Shown here: piece by piece, positions 44,820 to 55,311 of the stretch
How the letters are laid out: each line of letters begins with the position of its first letter
Position numbering within the stretch: position 1 is the first letter of the stretch
Source: Incurvaria masculella
Lineage: Eukaryota; Arthropoda; Insecta; Lepidoptera; Incurvariidae
Length of the DNA stretch: 64,000 nucleotides
Reading direction: 5' to 3'
Assembly (NCBI GenBank): GCA_946894095.1
Contig: OX335657.1
Coordinates: 14,074,001 to 14,138,000 of the forward strand
Made by a program: the position numbers and the translations under genes
The notes under the pieces: model-generated
What the model was told of the DNA's origin: nothing
Database searches by the model: none
Seen by the model: the letters and a program-made list of their open reading frames with translations, nothing else

Positions 44820-45245
44820 TATTTATTTATTTATTTATTAGGAGAAATCACAGAGACAGGTCAATACAACAATTGCAAAAAAAAACACACAAAAAAAAAC
44901 ACAAAACTTGCCTCCACTACGAATTCTCACTGAAACACATTGGAATATTAACAAAGCATGGGCGTTAAACACAAAACGTAAATAATAAGCCATAGAACAC
45001 GAAAAGAAAAGAAAGTAAGGTTACAAAAATGGACAAAATATACAACACAGAAAACAACCAGCATTTTCAATACAAATTAATAATAGCTACTTACAATATT
45101 TGCATAATAACACTAACAATCTAACAAATTGCGAATCGTTTTTATAAATTTAAAACTGGATAGAAGGTACATATCAACATCAGAAAGTTTCTTATTATAG
45201 GTGTTGCACATTCTACGAATCGGATATAGGATATCTTCGGAGTTG
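44820..45245 (-). mobile_element. Probable retroelement 3' region, minus
   Basis: (TTTA)n at 44820-44840 is the tail of a minus-strand element. Further in, minus-strand 45237-45124 is open and reads PSNSEDILYPIRRMCNTYNK then KLSDVDMYLLSSFKFIKTIR. I do not recognise this as a named domain, but it is more protein-like than its surroundings. Poly-A-rich sequence at 44877-44903 also fits a 3' end. Confidence 0.35.
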
Positions 45246-45250
45246 GAGGG

Positions 45251-45866
45251 TCTCTAAGTTCTGGCATATTTCGGGGTCGTCGATTAGACGCACAGCACAA
45301 GATATAAACAATGAGATTAATTTATAACTAATTTAAAATCACTAGAAACAATTAATTAAAAAATCCATTGCAAGGCCCAATCGGTCAGCGAGAGATTGGC
45401 ATCTGACCTTCATAAATACATACATATAAATAGTGTACGCGCCCAGGCAGGTCGCACTTCGCAAGCGAAGGAGTCGGGCCCCCAGAGGAGTAGGAACTGC
45501 CACCTACCTCCAGCAGCACCAGCTCCTAGGCGTCGGGTCCCGGGACAGCGTTCGGCGGGACAGCACTTCGCCCAGACGAGGCGACACTGCGTTGTCAGGC
45601 GCGCGGCGGGTTGCGGGCGTAGAGCCCTAAGAGGAGCTCCACGGTGAAAGTTTGCGGGACGCGGCGCATGCGTGCACCATGGGTGACAGCTAGTAGGCGA
45701 GAGAGCGTGGCATAGGAAAAACTTCGGAAGGGACTGAATGTTTGTGAAGTGCAAACTACCCACCTAGGTCACCCATGCCATATTGGCGTGAACACATTAA
45801 TTTTGTGCTCTCTGGGTTTTGTCACCTTCCCGTACATGTCGTAAGGGGCGACTAAGGGATTTGTTG
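45251..45866. other. Gene-free; CpG-rich island 45430-45690
   Basis: GGCGTCGGGTCCCGGGACAG and GGCGCGCGGCGGGTTGCGGG mark the island. Frames of 65-117 codons run on both strands because GC-rich sequence has few stops, so none is called. Positions 45829-45862 (CCCGTACATGTCGTAAGGGG CGACTAAGGGAT) are a phrase seen in other lepidopteran repeats. Confidence 0.4.
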
Positions 45867-45950
45867 GTCGTGGCTCGGTTTTCACATAACCTTCCTTACT
45901 TACCTGCGAGATCACGCCCGAGTTGGTACCATCGCATTGAAAGATATTGG
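45867..45950 (+). mobile_element. SINE head-side fragment, plus
   Basis: GTCGTGGCTCGGTTTTCACA, CTTCCTTACTTACCTG and GAGTTGGTACCATCGCATTG. The ACTTAC form is that of the 5S-type subfamily. Confidence 0.6.
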
Positions 45951-46780
45951 ATCACGTCGGGGTCACCACTGTGGAGAGATGAAAAGGTGGGTCAGGTCTT
46001 GAGACCCACGGCTGCGCAGCTGTTCTCCCCTAGTCGTTATTTGAATGTTGTAGATGCGTTATCTCGCTGGGAAACTTCGTTTGTGCGATATAGACTTATA
46101 TGTCTAGCTGAAAGCGCCATCTAGCGCCCGCCATGTTAACTAGCTTCTATTGCATCTGTTGGTCGCATTTGTGGCATGTGAAACTAGCAGCTCTCAGTAG
46201 AGGGCGCTAGGTCGCTACACTAACTTAATTAGTACCCTCAAACACGATCCAATAAAATATGGTCGGACAGCAATAATAAATTGTAATGTACCTACAATAA
46301 TACCAAAAAACACGCATATGAGACAGCTGTGTGATATTTAGCACGGTCCAAGATCACTAAAATATTTTTAAAACTGCAAATATGTGAAGATAGAAACAAA
46401 AGGCGATTTCACACACACTCTTCAACTTGGCCATCAATAAGAATGCGTTCAAGTTCACCGCGGCGGGGGCGGTGGAGGGGACGCGTGCGCGCCTGCGCCC
46501 GCGCACAGCACGTCAGCCAATCGCAGTCGTTTGTCAGTAGCTGTCAATTACGTTTGACAGATCGATCACAATTTATTCGCGTCTCGTCGCCCGCGCCGGC
46601 GCTACGCTGACGCTGCAACGTCTCTATTGCACTCGCAAATTACCTTTGACTTCGCGTATTTGTAAACGTCTCGGAGCGGCGCACGCCGTGATGTATGCTT
46701 TTAGCGATTGGACGGGAGTTGATAGATTTTGAACATCAGTTATTGAAATGAGACTGTAGACAATTTACATTTGTTCAATA
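45951..46780. other. Gene-free; CpG-rich promoter-like island 46440-46710
   Basis: Dense CpG (GGACGCGTGCGCGCCTGCGC) with CAGCCAATCGCAG, a CCAAT-box-like word, near 46512. This is the most promoter-like island in the window, but no downstream exon was recognised. Confidence 0.35.
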
Positions 46781-47100
46781 GTAGCGTCCCGCCCTGGCTT
46801 CGCGCGGGACGCAATCAGATGACATTGGCAGATGAATTTTAAAACTTAAATTTGCCACAGAATAACGTAAACCGTTCTGTCATCCCATAGTAGTGCATGT
46901 TTCCTAAGTATGTGATGACGGTTCGGATTTGAGTATTCTTAGACGAGACTGAGAGAAATTCGTTCCATGTTCGCTAAAATGTGATTTTCTCGGGAAGTTT
47001 TATCAAAATCTGTCACGGCGTTTTGGATTCCATAGGGAACATACATACACACATTTTAAGACGATAACACGATTAGATTTAAATGTTAACAAGAGCCAAT
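46781..47100 (+). repeat. CGGCTTCGC-type repeat, copy 1
   Basis: Starts with hairpin GCGTCCCGC (46784-46792) / GCGGGACGC (46804-46812) around CTGGCTTCGC. It contains GCCACAGAATAACGTAAACC GTTCTGTCATCCCATAGT and GAGTATTCTTAGACGAGACT, all matched at 60525-60818. Non-autonomous lepidopteran-type repeat, class uncertain. Confidence 0.55.
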
Positions 47101-48263
47101 GTTTACCTTATTTGGTATTTTACCAAAATCCTTTAGTTATCGTGAGTTGTAATTGAAAACCTCCAATAAGTTACTAACAATTTAATCAATACATTTAAGT
47201 TTATAAATGCAACGATATTTACATGAAAATATTTTGAAAATAATCAGAAATATTTCATTGTTCTGGACTAGCTGCTAGTCTGGATATTTTGATTCAGATG
47301 TATATCCAGATCAAGACAAAATATTTTTTGATTATTTTAAAAATATGATTACAATTTCACAAAGCTACTTTGTGTAATCTAAACTTAAGAATATAGCTAA
47401 CGGTAATGTCGTATACATCAAAATAGAAAAAAAAGAATTTAATTAATGATGTAAAAATACAGCCATTTTATATCTTAGAACCTCATAATACCTTTACATT
47501 ATTAGGACCATGGATTATACCAGAAATTATACTTTCTGAATAAAGCTCATATGACAAAACATTGACTGATCCTTATAAGCATAGATAAATCTTGGCGTGA
47601 TAGGAAAAAACCACTTGGAGTTGGCCAATGGTCCAGTGGGTTCTTTTCTTGATAATTTCAAAGATTACAAGTATGTGTTCAACATACTTGAAACAAAGAC
47701 TGACACCTTGACACAATGAGCCTCCGAAAAACAATGTAAGACATCGATAGATTTTTAAACTAAATTATCATTTCCTACCACAACGTCCACACGCCTTTAT
47801 ATTTTGAATAGCTGCAGTCTAGGCCAACTGCAAAGGAACAGAAAATGTGTCCAATACTTTCGTGAATGTCGGAACTTGATCCATCACAAATTGCAATGTC
47901 CGTTCTCACCGATTGTTGCAGTTTTGTTAATATTCACGACACCGGCCTCACGATACAAGCGAGTTTCTATTTATTGTTACCGCCGGCAAGAGAGTCGTGC
48001 CAATTGGTTGTATTGATGCACCATTGAGTGTGATTTCCTTTTGCGCTTTTGATTTGACGCTTTGATTCCGATGGGAAAGTCGGTAGCTGGAGTGAGATAT
48101 GACGATCTTCAATAAAGTAGAAGTCACGTCGAACGAAACCGCTTTGGCGTGACATCCTGCAGCTTTGGGTATGTTGTGTTATAATTACAGTAAGGAAATA
48201 TGTGCCTTCATAACGTAGGTACTCGTACATTTATAGATGGAAGGAACGAAATACTTTTAGTTT
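47101..48263. other. AT-rich stretch, nothing recognised
   Basis: No gene recognised. GATATTTTGATTCAGATG / CATCTGAATC-like inverted words occur near 47283-47330 without clear meaning. Confidence 0.35.
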
Positions 48264-48332
48264 AGTTTCGACCATCTTCCAATCATAGCAGTGGTACTTA
48301 TTCGGGCGAGACCTTTTGACGTGAAACGTTTT
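48264..48332 (-). mobile_element. SINE fragment, minus
   Basis: GTTTCGACCATCTTCCAATC, GTGGTACTTATTCGGGCGAG ACC and GACGTGAAACG: highly decayed middle of the shared body. Confidence 0.45.
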
Positions 48333-48698
48333 TAAAATCTCACCGAAACTTACTGGTACGGATCATTACTGTTAAAATCACGAGCCATTTGACACAACGC
48401 TGTGATTTTATTATCTGTATCAGGAATATATTAAGATTATTCAGTTACAGTCAGCACAAAATATATTGGATATTATTTACACATATTAAAATTTAATTAC
48501 TCAGCGCGTGCAAAAGCCAAGTTAAATCTTTGAATAAGTATCTCGTTTGAAATAAGTATAGTCCATAATCCAAAGTTACAATAATTGTTCAGCGCGCTCA
48601 GTGAACGATGCCGTCTACTTCGCGGGCACCTTCTACTACTGCTGCACCTTAATTCCTCAATGTGGCGAATATCATTGATGCGTCTATCGAAGATATCT
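48333..48698. other. Gene-free spacer
   Basis: A minus frame of 114 codons runs from 48841 into this spacer, with SSSRRCPRSRRHRSL. No domain recognised; partly MITE-derived. Confidence 0.3.
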
Positions 48699-49248
48699 TT
48701 AAGGTGGCCCAACCCGGCGGGCCTAACTAATTCGCGGGCACGGTACAAAACCGTGCTGTTGCGCTCTGGGACCTTCTCTGTTTCAAAGAATAAGACGGGC
48801 ACCGTGATGAGGAAGATGCAACATGTCCATAAAAAAGACAATGTGCATAGTTTATGATTTGGTAAGATTTACGAATATTTTGATTTCAAAACGACTTATA
48901 GCTAAAAGTAAACCACGACCGCTGTAGTCAAAAATCTAACAAAAACCAAATAGATTATAAATCTTGATTAAATAAGCTATGTCTAATGACTAATCTTTGA
49001 AAGATTTTCTTACTGTATCATTGCGTAATCCACCTCCAAAGTTATTGTATAAAACGCGCGAAAAATTCGAACTTTCGGACCTTATAACTTAGAAACCAAA
49101 TACAATTTTACAATGCCAATGGTCATCAGACATCTAGTTCGATCAAATAAAGCTATTATGAGCAACATTTTGGATCTCTGACAAGAAATATGGGCGTGAT
49201 CTTCTTTCTCCTTTTGTATGGGGAGATGAGCGGGATGGGCCACCTTAA
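48699..49248 (+). mobile_element. TTAA-flanked MITE, copy 2, complete
   Basis: Exact TTAA at 48699-48702 and 49245-49248 flank a 542-bp element. Left end GGTGGCCCAACCCGG; right end, reverse complemented, GGTGGCCCATCCCG: terminal inverted repeats of about 14 bases with one mismatch. It is the reference copy for 21339 (inverted) and 57421 (truncated). No transposase. TTAA duplication points to piggyBac-type mobilisation. Confidence 0.8.
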
Positions 49249-50275
49249 TTTAATGTATGTGATAATCAGCAGATTTAATGCGGTCGGCGGACGAATGAAT
49301 GGTTTTTAAACGGTGTACCCTATATACACAATTAATCCATTTGAAGCGTTGGAAATGGACTTTAGTTGGACATGAATTAAATAAATCGGGCAAGAGCATG
49401 TCGGACGATGACTAAAATAGGGTACTCTAATTGTTTGTACATTTTCTGGATACCTATTAGCGTGCAAATTAGACCTCAATTTGCGTAAAGTAAGTGGTCT
49501 TTAGTATGTTAGTTCTCAAATGACAGGTCCATAAAAAATAAAAATGTCGTCGAATGTCAGTCAGAAATATCGTTTACCGATAAATGTTAAAATTAAATTT
49601 AATTGCGCGACCCGAATTTGGAGGCGAACTGACTAGCTACCACGGTTAAAAGTTACGTTACTTTGATTAGTAGAATTTCAATTGCCATTCAGCTATGATT
49701 CCGAGTTGGAAGAAGCAGAACGATAAAATCGACAGCATACGTATGCAAAAACATTTTACAATATCATTAGAATTATGTGATATGAACAGCATCAAACTAT
49801 TGTTGTTGTTGTTATTAATGAACGTTCAAAACCCGTTATCCAAACTGTAGCCCAATATTTGGTCCACCAAATTTTCGACACCTGCGTAACAAAGATGAGC
49901 TAAAAGCAAATAAAACAATGGAAGACATTTGTAATTAGAGTGCGGATAATTATTTCCAATAAAAACTCCTTCCGCCCACTGTCGAGTTGACCGATTTGTA
50001 ACACCCGCACCGGTATGATCTCGCTACTCTCATAAGGAGAGCGAGCATTAGAATTTTAAAAGATTCGTGTTAGAATTTGTGGATAGATTTTTTTTTTTGT
50101 GCATACTCACTTATGTTAGACGCTATAAAAATAAAAGCGCCTTAAATCATTGTACCATAGTAACATTTAAATAAATAAAAGTTTCAGTTGTAATTAATAA
50201 GATGCTTAGGTAGTCGATCCAAATGTCTCGCTATATGTTTAACGAACTCTAAATAACGTCTTTGTCTGAAACGTT
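49249..50275. other. AT-rich stretch, nothing recognised
   Basis: A short TTG repeat at 49800-49817 is the only distinct item. Confidence 0.35.
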
Positions 50276-50584
50276 GAAAAAACCGGCCAAGTGCGAGTCG
50301 GACTCGCACACGAAGGGTTCCGTACCATCAACACCAAAAAATTACGTTTTTTGTATGGGGCCCCCCTTTACTGTTTTAATATTTTTTTTATTTTACCTAT
50401 TTGTTGTTGAAGCGGCAAAATAAATACACAATCTGTGAAAATTTCAGCTGCTTAACTATTACAGTTCATGAGATACAGCCCTGTGACAGACGGACAGACG
50501 GACGGACGGACGGACGGACGGACGGACAGCGGAGGCTTAGTAATAGGGTTCCGTTTTCACCCTTTGGGTACGGAACCCTAAAAA
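50276..50584 (+). mobile_element. (GGAC)n element, copy E8, full length
   Basis: The best conserved copy with E1: AAAACCGGCCAAGTGCGAGT, GTATGGGGCCCCCCTTTACT, GGCAAAATAAATACACAATC, GGAC array 50487-50526, GGTTCCGTTTTCACCCTTTG and GGGTACGGAACCCTAAAAAT. Confidence 0.9.
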
Positions 50585-50858
50585 TGAAATGTTCATGTGC
50601 GGAAACCTGATATCTACATTAAAATATTCAGTGTTTTGAAAAATAACGTCAAATCTAGATTTTAAATGAATGCGAACAGATAAATTAATATATGTTTGCA
50701 ACTTTTCCAATAATTTCGCCGTATGGATTCCTTTAAAGTACTTGCAAGCTATTTTGCAAATCTTATTTGGAACCATTGCCTCGGTGCAAATGTTTGACTG
50801 GTGCTCTAATATTTAAAGTGACAAACTCCTAAACCCACCAAGCATCTTAAAATAGAGT
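50585..50858. other. Gene-free spacer
   Basis: Nothing recognised. Confidence 0.3.
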
Positions 50859-51097
50859 TTAACCCTTTCCCCGCCAAGGTTTTGGCATAATCCTTCAATA
50901 CGCTACACTACAATTCTTTCGATAATATGCAGTCTTGAATTGTTGCAATTATGTAAATAAAACACATTATTTCGTAATCAGGAAAGTTTTATTAATGTTT
51001 GAAGTGGAGTAGTTTTTTGTCGGATATATCCGACGATGGCGCCTGCAGAATGCCTTGCTCTGACGGATATATACGTTCCTGGCGGGGAAAGGGTTAA
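50859..51097. mobile_element. piggyBac-like MITE, TTAA-flanked, CCCTTTCCCCGCC ends
   Basis: TTAA at 50859-50862 and 51094-51097 bound a 231-bp element. Left end CCCTTTCCCCGCCAAGG; right end, reverse complemented, CCCTTTCCCCGCCAGG, giving perfect inverted ends over at least 14 bases. Ends starting CCC(T) next to TTAA are the piggyBac signature. Inside is the palindromic GTCGGATATATCCGAC at about 51018-51033. No coding capacity. Different family from the GGTGGCCC MITE. Confidence 0.8.
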
Positions 51098-51454
51098 GTA
51101 GTTAATTATTTTAAGATTAAGCGGATATATTTTGATTAAAAGTATTATTTTTTCGTGTACAGGTGAAAGAGCTCTCGTCTTTCACCTGTACCTCCTCTTT
51201 CCTCTTACACCTTGGTATAGTGCGGCGACTATAGTGCCAGTGCACCGAAGACGGCGTCGGCGCGCGACGTAGCCTGAACGCTTTCACAAGAGACCACAAT
51301 GAGCATGAAATGAGGTTCCAGCGGCCACCGAGTTACGCATGCGTTGTCAATACTGGACGCAGCGGATACCGTCAACGCTTCAGCTCCACTCGGATAAATT
51401 AAACTAAACGCTAAGAGTTGGTAACGTCACTTGTTAGCGTCCCTTTCCTCAAAA
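51098..51454. other. Gene-free; CpG-rich patch 51235-51380
   Basis: AGGTGAAAGAGC (51161) and GCTCTCGTCTTTCACCT overlap as an inverted word pair (51161-51187). Otherwise nothing recognised. Confidence 0.35.
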
Positions 51455-51860
51455 GGAACCATTATGGGATCACTTCGTTGTCCGTCTGTCTGTCTGTTAT
51501 TTTTTTCAAAAACGCATATAGGTATTAAGGTGAAACATATATCAAATTCTTAGTTCTATGGTCCCTTGGAACTATGAAAAATTCATGCCAACGTGATCAG
51601 AAAATACGGCCATTTTTTACTGCATATGTTGACGATCGCAAATTAATGAAAACCTTCATGGTACTCCCCACTTCATAGAATCATGAAATATAACATTTAA
51701 TACAGACTCAAACTCTCACAGCACAATTAAAGGAAATATTCCGAAATAGTTAATTTTGAGTAACATCGCTTAACCAAATCTCGTTATGGACGAACTCTAC
51801 ATACGAATTGGAATGGAACCCTCTGTGCGCCGAGCCAGGCCGCACATGTCAGTTTTTTAA
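51455..51860 (+). repeat. AAAAGGAACC repeat, (GTCT)n-containing
   Basis: CTCAAAAGGAACCATTATGG GATCACTTCGTTGTCCGTCT, a short GTCT run, AGGTATTAAGGTGAAAC and ATGGTCCCTTGGAACTATGA lead to GGAACCCTCTGTGCGCCGAG at 51825. Similar phrasing is common in lepidopteran repeats related in style to the (GGAC)n element. Only one copy here. Confidence 0.45.
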
Positions 51861-52343
51861 ACAAATAATAACGATACTAGTATTATTTTTTTCATTGATC
51901 TGAAGACGAATAAATTACCATGCAGGGCTTTGTTATATGAAAGTGTTTCTTGCTATACGCACAAATATATGGTCAAAATTCATGGCTCTGAATGACGGTG
52001 GGCAGAACCATGAAAGAAAACACTCAAAGATATTTTTGTTGTTGACTTGTTTTAACTTATGATCACATTATTTAACTATTTAATAACTTTGCTATAGGAT
52101 ATACCTAAATTGAAACCTAAATGTAAACCTCATAACGGCTCAGTTAAGCTTCCTTCAGCAACCGAACTTTTGGCTGGAGCACTGATAGTTTGGTTTAGAT
52201 CAACCCATACAAGAACTGCTGCCAAATAATTAGAGTTGAACCGATTGTCGGCGGATCAGCAGTACGGAACAACTAATCGGAAAACCATTTACGATTTTCT
52301 TTCTAGACAATTAGGATACTTAATAGTATTTTACCTATTATAA
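51861..52343. other. Upstream of the LINE ORF; possible 5' UTR
   Basis: No open reading frame that could be ORF1. The 52040-52343 part may be the element's 5' untranslated region. I cannot locate the 5' boundary or a target duplication. Confidence 0.3.
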
Positions 52344-55157
52344 ATGGCTAATCACAATATAAGAATAGTGACTTTTAATTGCAAATCCGTGAAACGATCC
52401 GAGCCATGCATTCAACAATTATGCAAGGATTACGATATTGTGGCTCTCCAGGAGACCTGGCTTCTACCTCACGATTTGGGCTTTCTCGACAAGATCGACA
52501 GGGACTTCAGTAGTTGCGGGACATCGGCTGTAGACGTCACGAAAGGGCCATTAATCGGGCGGCCCTACGGTGGAGTAGCTATACTATGGCGGAAGAATAT
52601 TTTATGTGACGTCACGGTTGTTGACTGTGGTGACCCTAGACTAACTGCCATTAGAATGCGTACCCGTGCCAGAGACCTCTTGCTGTTTTCTATATATATG
52701 CCAACTGATTGTGCTGACAACCTGCCTGAATTTACCGGTTGCCTGGGCAACCTATGTGCTACGATCGATAATTCTGAAATAGAGTGTGCCCTAATGTTGG
52801 GCGATTACAACGCACACCCGGGCTCAAGGTTTGGCACAGAACTGATGAGTTTTTGTGCAGAGCAAGACTGGGTATGCTGCGATGCAGTGGATCTAAGCAC
52901 CAGCTCCGACACCTTCACATACGTCAGCGAGGCGCATGGCACCTCGCGATGGCTGGATCACATCGTGGCGACTAGAGCCGCTGCGCCCACTGTCGGTCAA
53001 GTTTCAGTGATGTCGGATGTCTTCTGGAGCGACCACTTTCCGTTGCGAATGGAGTGCAACTTAGATATGATCACAGCTAAGGTGTTTGTAAGTGAATCTT
53101 TGTGCAACGTAAGTCAGGTCCGGTGGGGTCAAAGAACCCAATTTCAAAGTGAAAAGTTCCGCGAAATTTGTGATAATTCGTTAAAAAAACTAAAAAACTC
53201 TATTTCACTTGATTGTAATAGTAATAATATTTGTTTTAATGATGAACACAGAAAATGTATTGACTTAACGTATGATGAAATTGTCTCAGCCATCACTCTC
53301 GCCTCCAATTTATCTTACGAGCATGCCGGCACAGGTGGGCGAGGTGGGGGCGGCGGCAGACGTGCTACGTCACCGCCTGTGCCTGGGTGGAACTTGCATG
53401 TCCAGCCCGCGCACCGGCGCGCGCGTCTCATGTACTCGCAGTGGCTTGCGTGTGGTAGGCCCGCGTCTGGGCCGGTGTACAGTGACATGTGTGAATCGCG
53501 TAAGCACTTCAAAAGTAAGTTGAAGTGGGCACAGAATAATGAAGAACAAATCAGAATGGATATACTTGCGAGCCAATTATCCGTTAAGCGTTTTGACAAA
53601 TTCTGGAGAGAAACGAAAAAACATGAATACAAACGTAACTTGCCCGTAAGTGTGGGCGGTGTGCAGGAGCCCGTGGGAATAGCTAACTTGTTCAGAACCC
53701 ATTTCACTGTCGAGAGTGCCGATGTCTTGTGCGCAAATGATAATCCTAGCAATGTTGTGGCTGCCCCGGTGACCATCCGCTTCTCGGCCGAACAGGTGAA
53801 GCAAGCGGTGCTCGGTATGAAGAGGGGGAAGTCGCCGGGACACGACGGGTTAAGCGTGGAGCATCTGCTGTTCGGAGGTGATAGCCTCTATTTGGCGCTT
53901 GCCAAGTTGTTTAACCAATGCTTGCTCCATACCTACTTACCTGGGGAAATTATGCGAACTATTGTGGTTCCTGTAGTAAAGAATAAAACGGGAGACCTCT
54001 CTACCCTAAAAAATTACAGACCCATATCTCTCGCAACGGTTATGGCGAAGTTGTTTGAGAGGTTATTACAGCCGATACTGCTGGCGCATATAGACATCGA
54101 CAGCTCACAGTTTGGTTTCCGTGCCGGTGCGTCTACTGAAATGGCTATTATGACGCTGAAACAAATTGTTAATCATTACAAAGACAGGAACACTTCGGTT
54201 TACGCATGTTTTCTCGATCTAAGCCGAGCATTTGACACTGTTAATTACAATGTACTATGGAACAAAATGCGTAAATCGAGTATTCCTTCGGAACTTATTG
54301 GTCTCTATAGGCACTGGTACGGAAACCAGACAAATGCAGTGAGATGGGGCTCCTCCATGTCAGAAGTTTTCCAACTAAACTGTGGAGTTAGACAAGGGGG
54401 CTTAACTTCGCCAGACCTGTTTAATTATTATGTAAACGATCTTATCGTGGAGCTCAGGGGCGCACATGTTGGATGTCACATTGCAGGTGACTGCATGAAC
54501 AATTTAAGTTATGCGGATGACATGGTGCTACTGTGCCCCACGATAGGTGGTTTAAGAAAACTGCTGGGCATTTGTGAACAATATGCCAATTCTCACGGAC
54601 TCAGGTATAACGCCGCCAAAACGGAGGTGCTGGTTTTCCGCCACGGTAGGGGCCCGGGGACCGTCCCCCCGGTATATCTTTATGGCTGTCCACTGAGCGT
54701 TGTTGATAAGTTCAAGTATCTGGGACATATTGTAACTGAAAAGTTGCATGATGATCTGGATATTGAACGACAGCGACGTTCACTGGCAGTCGTGGGGAAT
54801 ATGTTGGCGAGACGGTTTGCTCGGTGCTCACACGAAGTCAAAATTCTGTTGTTTAAGACCTACTGCCAGTCACTGTATACATGTCAGTTGTGGGCTAACT
54901 ACACTCAACGAGCGTACAATGCCCTGCGAGTGCAGTACAACAATGTGTTTCGCTATCTGCTTAGACTGCCCAGGTACTGCAGCGCCTCGGGTATGTTCGC
55001 AGAGGCGAGGGTGGACAGTTTTGCTGCTGTTATCCGGAAGCGAGTGGCTGGCTTCCGGCACCGTTTATTCTCAACTGAGAACCAGACTGCAGTTATTGCT
55101 ATGGAGGGTGGGGCTGGAAAAATATTCCGATTTTGGTCTCAGCTACATCTTCCATGA
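52344..55157 (+). CDS. Endonuclease/reverse transcriptase of a non-LTR retrotransposon
   Basis: A 937-residue polyprotein that nicks target DNA and copies its own RNA at the nick. Residues 5-240 form an apurinic-type endonuclease with the expected residues: N12 (TFNCKS), E37 (LQETW), D154 and N156 (LMLGDYNAH), D205 (SRWLDHIV) and S229-D230-H231 (WSDHFPL). A linker (about 241-470) contains a glycine/arginine-rich run and PGWN. The reverse transcriptase spans about 480-800: RGKSPGHDG (494-502), LKNYRPISL (555-563), FGFRAGAS (590-597), motif A FLDLSRAFD (D625), motif B GVRQGG (681-686), motif C YADD (723-726) and FKYLGHIV (790-797). A C-terminal 140 residues follow without RNase H or an evident zinc knuckle. 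No stop or frameshift, all catalytic residues kept. Closest to CR1/jockey-group LINEs by layout; clade not fixed. The ATG sits just before the endonuclease domain, so the start is credible. Confidence 0.93.
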   Translation: MANHNIRIVTFNCKSVKRSEPCIQQLCKDYDIVALQETWLLPHDLGFLDKIDRDFSSCGTSAVDVTKGPLIGRPYGGVAILWRKNILCDVTVVDCGDPRLTAIRMRTRARDLLLFSIYMPTDCADNLPEFTGCLGNLCATIDNSEIECALMLGDYNAHPGSRFGTELMSFCAEQDWVCCDAVDLSTSSDTFTYVSEAHGTSRWLDHIVATRAAAPTVGQVSVMSDVFWSDHFPLRMECNLDMITAKVFVSESLCNVSQVRWGQRTQFQSEKFREICDNSLKKLKNSISLDCNSNNICFNDEHRKCIDLTYDEIVSAITLASNLSYEHAGTGGRGGGGGRRATSPPVPGWNLHVQPAHRRARLMYSQWLACGRPASGPVYSDMCESRKHFKSKLKWAQNNEEQIRMDILASQLSVKRFDKFWRETKKHEYKRNLPVSVGGVQEPVGIANLFRTHFTVESADVLCANDNPSNVVAAPVTIRFSAEQVKQAVLGMKRGKSPGHDGLSVEHLLFGGDSLYLALAKLFNQCLLHTYLPGEIMRTIVVPVVKNKTGDLSTLKNYRPISLATVMAKLFERLLQPILLAHIDIDSSQFGFRAGASTEMAIMTLKQIVNHYKDRNTSVYACFLDLSRAFDTVNYNVLWNKMRKSSIPSELIGLYRHWYGNQTNAVRWGSSMSEVFQLNCGVRQGGLTSPDLFNYYVNDLIVELRGAHVGCHIAGDCMNNLSYADDMVLLCPTIGGLRKLLGICEQYANSHGLRYNAAKTEVLVFRHGRGPGTVPPVYLYGCPLSVVDKFKYLGHIVTEKLHDDLDIERQRRSLAVVGNMLARRFARCSHEVKILLFKTYCQSLYTCQLWANYTQRAYNALRVQYNNVFRYLLRLPRYCSASGMFAEARVDSFAAVIRKRVAGFRHRLFSTENQTAVIAMEGGAGKIFRFWSQLHLP

Positions 55158-55266
55158 AGCGGTGACTGCGGTCGGGTTATTGAAATGTTATTGTTATTGA
55201 AGTGTTTTTTTGTTCTATTGCAAATTTAATATTCTATGTATATGGACTCCTTGTCTGAAATAAAGA

Positions 55267-55297
<31 letters not shown>

Positions 55298-55311
55298 TAT
55301 TATTATTATTA
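52344..55311 (+). mobile_element. Non-LTR retrotransposon, apparently coding-intact
   Basis: Single long ORF (52344-55157), about 100 bp of 3' untranslated sequence, AATAAA at 55259-55264, then an (ATT)n tail to 55311 with one irregular unit. A simple trinucleotide tail instead of poly(A) is typical of several LINE clades. GC content and CpG density inside the ORF are visibly higher than in the AT-rich flanks. No ORF1 was seen upstream, so the copy is either 5'-truncated before ORF2 or belongs to a single-ORF lineage. Left boundary given as the ORF start only. Confidence 0.85.

Noticed and set aside
45396..45763. Overlapping 65-117 codon frames in the CpG-rich island
   Set aside because: Open on both strands through base composition; proline/arginine/alanine-biased with no domain.
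48497..48857. Pair of opposing frames of 90-114 codons
   Set aside because: Half lies inside the TTAA MITE at 48699-49248; the other half lacks any recognised domain.
53315..53776. 153-codon minus-strand frame
   Set aside because: Antisense shadow of the LINE polyprotein linker.
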